From positions 1 to 38,769 of IMG/VR virus record IMGVR_UViG_3300022745_000089: a DNA stretch of 38,769 nucleotides; one strand, written 5' to 3'. Source of the DNA: a virus. The translations under genes were made by a program, and so were the position numbers. Below are positions 6,254-13,395 of the stretch, in pieces. The notes under the pieces were generated by a model, which saw only the letters and a list, made by a program, of their open reading frames with translations, was not told where the DNA came from and did not search any database. The first letter of the stretch is position 1. Each line of letters begins with the position of its first letter.

Positions 6254-9200
6254 ATGAGCTTAATTAATTTTCTAGAGCAGACAGACCCCACGCCACCAAC
6301 AGCGAACCGGCATAAGCTTTACTTCGGTACTAACGGGCATCTGATCGCAATCGACGATACCGGTACGACCTTCGACTACAACGCTGCTGCGAGCTACACG
6401 AACCAAGACGCCCAGAACGCAGTCGGTAATATCCTACTCGATACTGCGACCATAGATTTTACCTATAACAGCGGTGTCCCGTTTATCTCGGCCGATCTTA
6501 AACCTACGACCGTCACGGCCGGAACCTACGGCGGATCGATCTCGGTCCCAACTTTTACGGTCGACGCGACCGGTCGCCTTACTTCGGCCTCGACTGGCTC
6601 GGCGCTTACCCCGAGCTCGATTGGAGCACAGCCTGCCGACGCGACCCTCTCGGCTCTAGCTCTGTTTAACTCAAACGGGATCATGGTCCAGACTGCGACC
6701 GATACCTTTACGGCCCGCACGCTCGTAGCCTCGACCGGTATCGCGATCTCTAACGCCGACGGAGTCTCGGGTAACCCGACGATCTCCTCGACGATTACTC
6801 AGTACGACGACGAGCAGGCTCAGGATGCAGTCGGTAATATCCTCCTCGACTCAAGCGATGTGGACTTTACCTATAGCGACGGCGTCCCATCGATCACGGC
6901 TACTTTAACTACAACCGGCGTGGGCGCTGCAAGCTACGGCGGAGCGATCTCTATCCCGACGTTTACCGTCGATTCTAAGGGCCGTCTAAGTTCTGCCTCG
7001 ACCGGCTCAGCCCTAACCCCGGCTGCGATCAACGCAGCTCCGACGACGCGTAGTATCTCGGCCGGTACCGGTTTATCTGGTGGTGGGGACTTAAGCGCTG
7101 ATCGTACGATCTCTTTAGCTAATACGACCGTTACTCCCGGCACCTATAACTACACAACTCTAACCGTAGATGCCCAAGGTAGACTAACTGCAGCTTCGAG
7201 TGGAGCTGGCCCGACTGGGACCGTCACTAACATTGCGACCGGCACTGGGCTCAACGGTGGGCCGATCACTACGACCGGCACGATCTCTCTCGCCAATACT
7301 GCGGTAACGCCTGGCACCTATAACTACTCGACGATCACGGTCGATGCTCAAGGGCGCCTTACGGCCGCCTCAAGCGGAGCCGGTCCTACCGGTACCGTTA
7401 CCAATATCGCGACCGGTACGGGCCTTACCGGTGGACCCGTAACTACAATCGGGACTATCTCTTTAGCTAATACGACCGTAACGCCTGGCACTTACGGAGC
7501 ATCTACTACGATCCCGACCTTTACCGTGGATCAACAGGGACGCCTCAGCTCTGCGAGCGGTATCTCAATCCCCGAGCTAGCCTTCTTAACCGGCGTGACC
7601 TCGGCCATTCAGACTCAGCTAAATGGTAAAGAGTTTACGATCACGACCCTACCCATCTCCAAGGGTGGTACTAACTCAAGCACGGCTCTAACTGGTAATA
7701 AGGCTATCGTCTCTAACGGTACCCAGATCCTCGAGTCGGCTACGACCTCAACCGAGATCGGCTACCTCTCTGGCGTAACGTCGTCTATCCAGACACAGTT
7801 CTCTGGTAAAGAGCCGACGATTACCACCCTCTCAATCTCTAAGGGCGGGACTAATAACAGCACAGCTTTAACCGGTAGTAAGGTAATCGTCTCAAGCTCT
7901 ACTCAGCTTCTCGAGTCGGCTACGACTACGACCGAGCTAGGGTTCCTCTCAGGCGTGACCTCCTCGGTGCAGACTCAGCTCAATAGTAAGCTTAATCTCA
8001 CAGGCGGAACCCTCTCTGGCGCGATCACGGTCCCGGCCGTAAGTCTCTCCGGAGTTAGCGGTGCGGGCTTTATTGATTATCCGACTCAGGTCTCTGCACC
8101 CTCGACACCAGCACCGGGCTTTAGACTCTATGCCGATGCGTCAAATAGATTCTCCTGGAAGGGTTCTAACGGTTTCGTAAGGACGTTTAACGCTACCGGC
8201 ATTACGGCCGATCGCGTTTACACTCTGCCTGATCAGACCGGGACTTTACTCATCGATCCTATGACCACTATCGGGGATACGATCTATCGTAACTCCTCAA
8301 ATGTCAGCGCTAGATTACCGATCGGGACCTCGAGCCAGCTCCTCAGGGTTATCGCTGGAGTGCCTGCCTGGGACGACGAGAACCTAGGACAGGACTTTGG
8401 AGATGGATCCCTCGGTAACGCGACCATTAGTGGATCTATTACGCTCACACAGATCGCCTACTACGATACGCTTACGCTCGTAGCCGGAGCTCAGATCACA
8501 ACTAACGGCTACCCTATCTATGCAAAGACCCTCGATCTCTCTAACGCGACTGCGGGCTCTATCATCTGGAACGGTAACAACGGTACGGGTACGCAGATCA
8601 ACGCAGCCGGTGGTGCTGGCGCTACCGCGTTAACGGCTACAATCCTAGGCGGTTCTCCGGCTGGTGGTACTGGAGGCGCTGGTGGAGCTGCTGCGACTGC
8701 TGGTACCGCAGCGGCAGCTTCTGCCGCAGTCTCTCCCGGTAACGGTGGTATCTCTGGTGCCGGTGGTGCCGGTGGTACTGGAGCCGGTGCAGCCGGTGGT
8801 GCGGCGAGAGCTGGTACGACGCCGACTAACAACGTGGAATATGGACGCTTTGAAACTCAGTTCCAGCGTGGTGTCGTATTAGTTCAGGGCGGAGCCTCAG
8901 GGCCTGGCGGATCAGGTGGTGGTGGCGATACCGTAACTAACACCGGTCGCGGAGGCGGAGGCGGTGGTGGCGGCGGCGGAGTCGTCGCAGTCTATGCCGA
9001 TACGATTATTACGTCAGCGTCGACGGCAGCCGGAGTGATTCAGTCTAACGGCGGTAACGGCGGCGGCAATACTACCCAGGTCCTAGGAGGCGGCGGAGCT
9101 GGTGGCGGTGGCGGCGGTGGAGCCGGAGGCTTTGTTTACCTAGCTTACAACTATAAAATCGGCCCTACGATCTCAGGCCTGATCCAAGCTAACGGCGGTA

Positions 9201-9406
9201 ACGGTGGTAAGGGCGGTAACTCGACTACCTCTGGTAACGCAGCTCCCGGCGGCGACGGCGGCGGTGGCGGTAGGATCTTAATTTACAACGCTGCTGCGAC
9301 GACCGGTATGCACATCGTAGGTACTGCCGGCGGTACTGGCTCCCCTGCGAGCGGTACGACTGGTGGTAACGGCGGTAACGGTGGTATCTCCTCGGGCTCC
9401 TTATAA
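6254..9406 (+). CDS. Large tail fibre protein with internal repeats and glycine-rich tip (1050 aa)
   Basis: The longest gene, from ATG 6254. The N-terminus (MSLINFLEQTDPTPPTANRHKLYF) resembles fibre attachment domains. Residues 45-290 hold two long repeats with PTFTVDxxGRLxSASTGSAL. Residues 289-435 hold a 58-residue repeat (VTPGTYNY, VDAQGRLTAASSG), and residues 441-600 a 60-residue repeat (FLxGVTSxIQTQ, ISKGGTNxST). A segment with TTIGDTIYRNSSN and LPIGTSSQLLRV follows. Residues about 780-1050 are Gly/Ala/Asn-rich with poly-Gly runs, like the polyglycine-II tip domains that bind receptors in phage adhesins. It is most likely a trimeric host-recognition fibre. It shares the glycine-rich design with proteins at 2962-4647 and 31076-31909. 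Confidence 0.85.
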   Translation: MSLINFLEQTDPTPPTANRHKLYFGTNGHLIAIDDTGTTFDYNAAASYTNQDAQNAVGNILLDTATIDFTYNSGVPFISADLKPTTVTAGTYGGSISVPTFTVDATGRLTSASTGSALTPSSIGAQPADATLSALALFNSNGIMVQTATDTFTARTLVASTGIAISNADGVSGNPTISSTITQYDDEQAQDAVGNILLDSSDVDFTYSDGVPSITATLTTTGVGAASYGGAISIPTFTVDSKGRLSSASTGSALTPAAINAAPTTRSISAGTGLSGGGDLSADRTISLANTTVTPGTYNYTTLTVDAQGRLTAASSGAGPTGTVTNIATGTGLNGGPITTTGTISLANTAVTPGTYNYSTITVDAQGRLTAASSGAGPTGTVTNIATGTGLTGGPVTTIGTISLANTTVTPGTYGASTTIPTFTVDQQGRLSSASGISIPELAFLTGVTSAIQTQLNGKEFTITTLPISKGGTNSSTALTGNKAIVSNGTQILESATTSTEIGYLSGVTSSIQTQFSGKEPTITTLSISKGGTNNSTALTGSKVIVSSSTQLLESATTTTELGFLSGVTSSVQTQLNSKLNLTGGTLSGAITVPAVSLSGVSGAGFIDYPTQVSAPSTPAPGFRLYADASNRFSWKGSNGFVRTFNATGITADRVYTLPDQTGTLLIDPMTTIGDTIYRNSSNVSARLPIGTSSQLLRVIAGVPAWDDENLGQDFGDGSLGNATISGSITLTQIAYYDTLTLVAGAQITTNGYPIYAKTLDLSNATAGSIIWNGNNGTGTQINAAGGAGATALTATILGGSPAGGTGGAGGAAATAGTAAAASAAVSPGNGGISGAGGAGGTGAGAAGGAARAGTTPTNNVEYGRFETQFQRGVVLVQGGASGPGGSGGGGDTVTNTGRGGGGGGGGGGVVAVYADTIITSASTAAGVIQSNGGNGGGNTTQVLGGGGAGGGGGGGAGGFVYLAYNYKIGPTISGLIQANGGNGGKGGNSTTSGNAAPGGDGGGGGRILIYNAAATTGMHIVGTAGGTGSPASGTTGGNGGNGGISSGSL
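7118..7555 (+). repeat. 174-bp coding repeat in fibre gene
   Basis: Two full units (7118-7291 and 7292-7465) and the start of a third (from 7466) each encode 58 residues beginning ANTxVTPGTY. The protein copies are nearly identical while many third codon positions differ, so the duplication is not recent or has been kept by selection on protein sequence. Confidence 0.9.
7574..8000 (+). repeat. 180-bp coding repeat in fibre gene
   Basis: Units at 7574-7753 and 7754-7933, and a partial third from 7934, each encode 60 residues starting ELxFLxGVTS or EIGYLSGVTS and containing ISKGGTNxSTALTG. The same motif in simpler form (PIANGGTNSS) occurs in the protein at 2962-4647, linking the two fibres. 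Confidence 0.9.
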
Positions 9407-9417
9407 AGGATTAAACA

Positions 9418-9906
9418 ATGATCAGAGATATTTTAGATTATCAAGGCAACGTAGTAGGACAGCTAGAGCTACCAGACACTACGAGCGAGGAGCGATGGGC
9501 CGAGGTCCTCGCTCCCTACGCAGTCGTTCCGCCAACCACGGCCGAGAAGCTAGACATAGCTATCTCTCGTAGCGTCGCCGAATCAAGACTATGGGCCGAT
9601 GAGATTATCGAGAAGTTTAAAAAATATAATCTCAGTCGCTTTATGCAATTAGGCTTAACCGACCAAGAGGCCTTGATGAAATCTCTTTGGGTGCACCACC
9701 GCCTGCGTGCTGTGACGGTTAACCTAGGGCTCGGCGACCGAGTTATCGATCTTTTAAATCTCTGTATCTCCGGAGATCTAGAGACGGCGTTTATCGTATT
9801 AAAATACATGCAGCCCGACGACATGTCTCAGCCCGACCACTATCTCTCGGCCGAGGTAATAGCTTTTATCCGAGACTTAGTCGGAGAGAAGACCGGGCAA
9901 TCTTAA
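9418..9906 (+). CDS. Hypothetical protein, possible fibre-associated factor (162 aa)
   Basis: Starts at ATG 9418, 11 nt after the large fibre gene (SD aagga). The N-terminus (MIRDILDYQGNVVGQLELPD) has a two-strand hairpin typical of small proteins encoded just after fibres. The remainder is mostly helical (AEKLDIAISRSVAESRLWAD and onward). There are no Cys clusters or membrane segments. By position it could be a fibre assembly chaperone, but sequence alone does not show this. Confidence 0.6.
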   Translation: MIRDILDYQGNVVGQLELPDTTSEERWAEVLAPYAVVPPTTAEKLDIAISRSVAESRLWADEIIEKFKKYNLSRFMQLGLTDQEALMKSLWVHHRLRAVTVNLGLGDRVIDLLNLCISGDLETAFIVLKYMQPDDMSQPDHYLSAEVIAFIRDLVGEKTGQS

Positions 9907-9907
9907 A

Positions 9908-10168
9908 GTGCAGTACATCTACAACCTAGGACTAGGACTAGATCAGTTTATTAATTGCCTGCTCCTCGGTGACCCCGACGAATCTATCTCGGGTCGCACC
10001 GGGAGAGCTGCGCTATCAGGCCGTCCTAAGTGGTGGGTGCCTTATCTACACGTCTTTATTGATCGTCTAGTACATCTACTCGTAGGCCAGTCCGATCACT
10101 GTATCAACTCAGTCGAGCCTGAGGAGATCCCCTACTCCAAGGAGCTCTGGCGTTGGATTAAAGATTGA
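9908..10168 (+). CDS. Conserved-type small phage protein (86 aa)
   Basis: Starts at GTG 9908, directly after the previous stop (TAAA-GTG). The segment LDQFINCLLLGDPDESISGRTGRAALSGRP, seen here as DPDESISGRTGRA, followed by a Trp-rich stretch and DHC, resembles a small protein family common in tailed phages (consensus near LDxxxNxLxGGxPDETLSxRAxR). That family has no firmly assigned function and often sits near lysis or morphogenesis genes. The spacing and family likeness make the gene call good. The role is unknown. Confidence 0.7.
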   Translation: MQYIYNLGLGLDQFINCLLLGDPDESISGRTGRAALSGRPKWWVPYLHVFIDRLVHLLVGQSDHCINSVEPEEIPYSKELWRWIKD

Positions 10169-10194
10169 CTCTAGGTTGGCCCAAAAAATAGTCT

Positions 10195-10214
10195 CTCCTT
10201 AATTCTATAAGGAG
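10195..10214 (+). promoter_or_regulatory. Hairpin that pairs the ribosome binding site of the next gene
   Basis: CTCCTTA (10195-10201), loop ATTCTA, TAAGGAG (10208-10214). The 3' arm is the SD of the gene starting at ATG 10224 (9 nt away). In the folded mRNA the SD would be masked, so translation may depend on unfolding by a ribosome, a protein or processing. The pairing is perfect over 7 bp. Confidence 0.6.
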
Positions 10215-10223
10215 GCACCAACC

Positions 10224-10433
10224 ATGCAGATGAGCTTTAAAGACGCCCTCTCGATCCTCGATCAAGCTTCAAAAGATTTTAAAGGTAATCGCGTACAACA
10301 TGATCTAATCTCTGCCTCGGTAAAGCTCCTAGCTCCTCTAGTTGAGCAGGCCGATATCGATGCGATGATGCCCGTGCTTACTGAGGATGAGTCGATCGAG
10401 TATGCACAGCCCTCGGACCAGGCCGAGGGCTAG
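10224..10433 (+). CDS. Hypothetical small acidic protein (69 aa)
   Basis: Starts at ATG 10224 after a full-strength SD (aaggagg) that is itself in a hairpin. The product is mostly helical and acidic (SFKDALSILDQASKDFKGNR and a tail rich in Glu and Asp). It resembles small helical phage proteins encoded ahead of terminase genes, with no known activity. Its last 8 codons form a perfect inverted repeat (10408-10431). No family is recognised. Confidence 0.6.
   Translation: MQMSFKDALSILDQASKDFKGNRVQHDLISASVKLLAPLVEQADIDAMMPVLTEDESIEYAQPSDQAEG
10408..10431 (+). terminator. Strong hairpin overlapping the stop codon
   Basis: AGCCCTCGG (10408-10416), loop ACCAGG, CCGAGGGCT (10423-10431): a perfect 9-bp GC-rich stem. 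The stop TAG is at 10431-10433. No T-run follows. It lies between the fibre-side genes and the packaging operon and is a likely transcription boundary or 3' end protector. Confidence 0.55.
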
Positions 10434-10486
10434 AGGTCTAGTTCTCTAGTAGCATCTGATAAAATCCGTGATAACGTCAGGCGTAT

Positions 10487-10855
10487 ATGGCTAGGCCTAA
10501 AATTAAAATAGACGCTACAGAAGTAGAGAAGCTCGCCGCCATGGGCTGCACGACTGAAGAGATTGCAGCGTTCTTTGATTGCTCTCGCGATACTATCGAG
10601 CGACGTTTTGCGGCAAAACTTTTAAAAGGTAAGGAGCGGGGACGCACTAGGCTCAGGCGTCTCCAGTGGCAGGCCGCAGAGAAGGGTAATCCCACGTTAT
10701 TAATTTGGCTCGGTAAGCAATACCTAGGGCAGTCAGATAAGATAGAGCAAAAGGTCGATGAGACTTCTACAGTCACTCAGACCTCGATCGTTTATCATAC
10801 CGAGTGGGGTAGCAATAGTGAACCAGGCGGCCCAGCAGAAGAAGGCGATACTTAA
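10487..10855 (+). CDS. terS: Terminase small subunit
   Basis: 122 residues from ATG 10487. Residues 10-45 (DATEVEKLAAMGCTTEEIAA, FFDCSRDTIERRF) form an HTH. The following GNPTLLIWLGKQYLGQSDK is a hallmark of small terminase proteins that recognise the packaging site in phage DNA and deliver it to the large subunit. It opens the head operon, and the large subunit gene follows in an overlapping frame. The C-terminal 30 residues are polar and probably flexible, as expected for the contact with the large subunit. Confidence 0.88.
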   Translation: MARPKIKIDATEVEKLAAMGCTTEEIAAFFDCSRDTIERRFAAKLLKGKERGRTRLRRLQWQAAEKGNPTLLIWLGKQYLGQSDKIEQKVDETSTVTQTSIVYHTEWGSNSEPGGPAEEGDT

Positions 10856-12161
10856 GCTCTACTCCCCGCACCCGAAGCAGTTAGAGCTCCATAAAAGTAA
10901 TAAGAGATTCGTAGTCGCAGCTTTCGGGAGGCAGTCTGGAAAGTCTACCTGCGCTGTTAACCACCTGCTCAAGTGTGCATGGGAGCGCCCTAATACACGC
11001 TACTGGTTTATCTCACCGACTTATCCACAGTCGCGAGTAATGTATCGCCGTCTCGTCGGTATGCTCTGGCCCTGCCGTGAGGTCCTCCTAAAGAAGAACC
11101 AATCCGAGCTTAGGATTAAACTTATAAATAACTCAGAGATCAGGTTCGTATCCGGCGAGGTCTTTGACAACCTTCGCGGCGAGACGCTCCACGGAGCGAT
11201 CATCGACGAGGTTAGGGATCAGCACTCGGAGCTTTGGCCTATGGTTATCCGCCCGATGCTCTCTACGACTAAGGGCTGGTGCTGGTTTATCTCGACGCCT
11301 GCGGGCTTTGATCACTTCTACGATCTCTCTCTAAACGCCGATCACGATCCCGACTGGGCCACCTATCACGCTCCCTCTATAGCTAACCCCCTCTTTACTC
11401 TCACCGAGTACGAGGCCGCAAAGAAGTCTATGAGCGAGGCCCAGTTCGCTCAGGAGATCATGGCCGAGTTTAGGGATATCACGAGCGGTAAGGCCTACGT
11501 CTCCTACGGGTCTGAGAACCTTAGAGACGACTGCCCGTGGGCCGAGGGTAAGCGCTACTCGCCTTATCACTCGATCGTGCTAGGCCTAGACTTTAACTTG
11601 AGCCCTATGTCCTGGACTCTAGGCCAGACGGCCGCGAGTCGCTGGTGGTGGTTTGACGAGATCTACCTACAGCGCTCGCACACGCTCGAGGCAGCGATCG
11701 CCCTAAGAGATAAAATCAACCTGCTTAAAGCTGACGGCTACCGTGCCGAGCCTAACCTTATCCTCTGCGGCGATGCGACGGGTAAGGCCACACAGAGAAG
11801 CTCGAACCAATCCGACTACGATATTGTTAAGCAGGTCTTGAGAGAGTCTGGGATAAGCTTTAGAGACGAGACGCCTGAGTCGAACCCGTCGATCAAGGAT
11901 AGGGTTAATGCCGTCAACGCTAAGTGTAAGTCGGCTACAGGAGAGATCGAGATGTGGCTTCATTCGACCTATACGCCGATGCTACAGCGCGACCTACAGC
12001 GAGTCGTATGGAAACATGGAGCCGACTTCGTACTCGACCCCGGTAAAGATAGAATGTTGACACATGCCTCCGACAGCATAGGCTATCCTGTGTCGAGGCT
12101 TACTCCGATTAGAGGCGTTAGAGATATCGGTAAGACGAGGATTATCCAAAGGGTGTTATGA
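10818..12161 (+). CDS. terL: Terminase large subunit (ATPase-nuclease)
   Basis: 447 residues from GTG 10818 (ggggt upstream; reading begins VNQAAQQKKAILKLYSPHPKQ). The open frame extends to ATG 10758, but that start lies deep in the small subunit gene and lacks an SD. Walker A is GRQSGKST (residues about 37-44) and Walker B AIIDE (about 127-131). The RNase H-like nuclease half starts with LGLDFN (about 255), followed by CGDATGK (about 316) and a final Asp in HASDSIGYPV. The protein pumps DNA into the prohead and cuts it. The packaging type (cos or headful) cannot be told from this alone. The stop overlaps the next start by 4 nt. Confidence 0.93.
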   Translation: MNQAAQQKKAILKLYSPHPKQLELHKSNKRFVVAAFGRQSGKSTCAVNHLLKCAWERPNTRYWFISPTYPQSRVMYRRLVGMLWPCREVLLKKNQSELRIKLINNSEIRFVSGEVFDNLRGETLHGAIIDEVRDQHSELWPMVIRPMLSTTKGWCWFISTPAGFDHFYDLSLNADHDPDWATYHAPSIANPLFTLTEYEAAKKSMSEAQFAQEIMAEFRDITSGKAYVSYGSENLRDDCPWAEGKRYSPYHSIVLGLDFNLSPMSWTLGQTAASRWWWFDEIYLQRSHTLEAAIALRDKINLLKADGYRAEPNLILCGDATGKATQRSSNQSDYDIVKQVLRESGISFRDETPESNPSIKDRVNAVNAKCKSATGEIEMWLHSTYTPMLQRDLQRVVWKHGADFVLDPGKDRMLTHASDSIGYPVSRLTPIRGVRDIGKTRIIQRVL

Positions 12162-12301
12162 GCGCTTTACTCATCGATTGCTTTGTCTCTCTGATGAGTA
12201 TCTCCACCATTTTAGTCGTAGCGATTGTGCTGATCCTGACCTTCGATATAACCTTAGTAATAGCCGATAAATTAATTAGACTATTCCGAGGGCGACGCTA
12301 A
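12158..12301 (+). CDS. Small single-span membrane protein (47 aa)
   Basis: ATG 12158 overlaps the large terminase stop (ATGA), and the frame ends with TAA at 12299-12301, 2 nt before the next gene. The product MSALLIDCFVSLMSIS... has one long hydrophobic helix (about residues 8-37) and a basic tail (KLIRLFRGRR), predicting the C-terminus in the cytoplasm. Tight packing on both sides supports a real gene. A membrane peptide between terminase and head genes is unusual. No family is recognised. Confidence 0.65.
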   Translation: MSALLIDCFVSLMSISTILVVAIVLILTFDITLVIADKLIRLFRGRR

Positions 12302-12303
12302 CG

Positions 12304-13392
12304 ATGCCTAACCTGCAAAAGCTCCACCGCTGGACCGACTCCCCCGCCTATAAACAATGGGTGCTCGCCCGCGACCGCGCGCTCGAGAAGCTCCTCGATA
12401 ACGCTAGACGTAAGTCGGCCGATGTTATGCGCAAAGCTCTTACCCAAGCCCTATGGGTAGCTAAGACCTATTACACTGAGATTAAGAACCCATCGATGCA
12501 CCTCGGCGCCGATCGCTTTGAGCACGAGGTCCGCCACGTAATGCGTGCGGCTATCCCCGACCTGCTGCAGGTAATGATCGATCTAAGGCAGCAGACCTAT
12601 GTCCTCTCGAAGTCGTCAGAGGCAGAGATCATAGCCAGGCTATCTCCCGGTAAGACCGTTAAGGCTAAGGTCGATCTAAATGATCTAGCCTCGCAGATCA
12701 CAAAGGCCTCGGTAGCGGGCGGAGACTTACAGCATAGGACTCGGGTTTATATCGATCGGCTAACTCGTAAGATAGTAAACCAGGCTCAGACCGCAGCGCT
12801 AAACGATCAAAGCCCTGAGGACTTCTTACTCTCGGTCGCTCAGGCTTTCCCAAAGCATAAGCGTAGGACTAACCGCCGGACGCTAAAGCCTAACCTACTC
12901 GAGGCCGATCGCGGGGAGTCTAGCTCCGGCATGGCAGCTCAGGACTTTATCGACGAGGAGGCCTGGACTAAAATGCTCGACTCCTATTCTAAAGAATACA
13001 TCCCTCAATGGAGAGGGCCCGAGTCTATCTTAGGGATTAAGACTCCAGAGGGAGAGGACTACTACGCCTGGGAATACGAGCGCGATATCACGAGCGACTT
13101 TGTATCGGCGGTCAGGAACGGGCAGGTCGACGCGGCTAAGGATAATGGCATTACCGACTTCGTATGGATCGCAGTCCTCGACGATAAGACTTGCGAAAAC
13201 TGCTGCGGCGATTACGGCTGTGTCGACTTCGATGGTCTTTTGATCTCCGAGGTCCGAGTGCTTATGAAGGACGATTCCTTTAGCTGCCCGGCCCACTTTA
13301 ACTGCCGTTGTAGTTTGGCACCGGCTACCGATAGCATCCCCGAGAAACCAGATGTAGACTATGAATCATTCGATAAATGGCTGGAGACTTAA
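12304..13392 (+). CDS. MuF/SPP1 gp7-like head morphogenesis protein
   Basis: 362 residues. The N-terminal two-thirds is helical and basic. The C-terminal part has the cysteine pattern of the phage head morphogenesis domain: VLDDKTCENCCGDYG (about 290-305), then FSCPAHFNCRCSLAP (about 325-340), matching the usual DxxTCxxC...HxxCRC arrangement. Proteins of this family are minor head components bound to the portal and may enter the host with the DNA. Here the gene precedes the portal gene, whereas the usual order is portal first. Confidence 0.82.
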   Translation: MPNLQKLHRWTDSPAYKQWVLARDRALEKLLDNARRKSADVMRKALTQALWVAKTYYTEIKNPSMHLGADRFEHEVRHVMRAAIPDLLQVMIDLRQQTYVLSKSSEAEIIARLSPGKTVKAKVDLNDLASQITKASVAGGDLQHRTRVYIDRLTRKIVNQAQTAALNDQSPEDFLLSVAQAFPKHKRRTNRRTLKPNLLEADRGESSSGMAAQDFIDEEAWTKMLDSYSKEYIPQWRGPESILGIKTPEGEDYYAWEYERDITSDFVSAVRNGQVDAAKDNGITDFVWIAVLDDKTCENCCGDYGCVDFDGLLISEVRVLMKDDSFSCPAHFNCRCSLAPATDSIPEKPDVDYESFDKWLET

Positions 13393-13395
13393 ACC

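Noticed and set aside
10758-10817. Upstream start for the large terminase at ATG 10758
   Set aside because: It lies 98 nt inside the small terminase gene and has no SD. The GTG at 10818 gives a normal N-terminus just before the conserved LYSPHPKQ segment.
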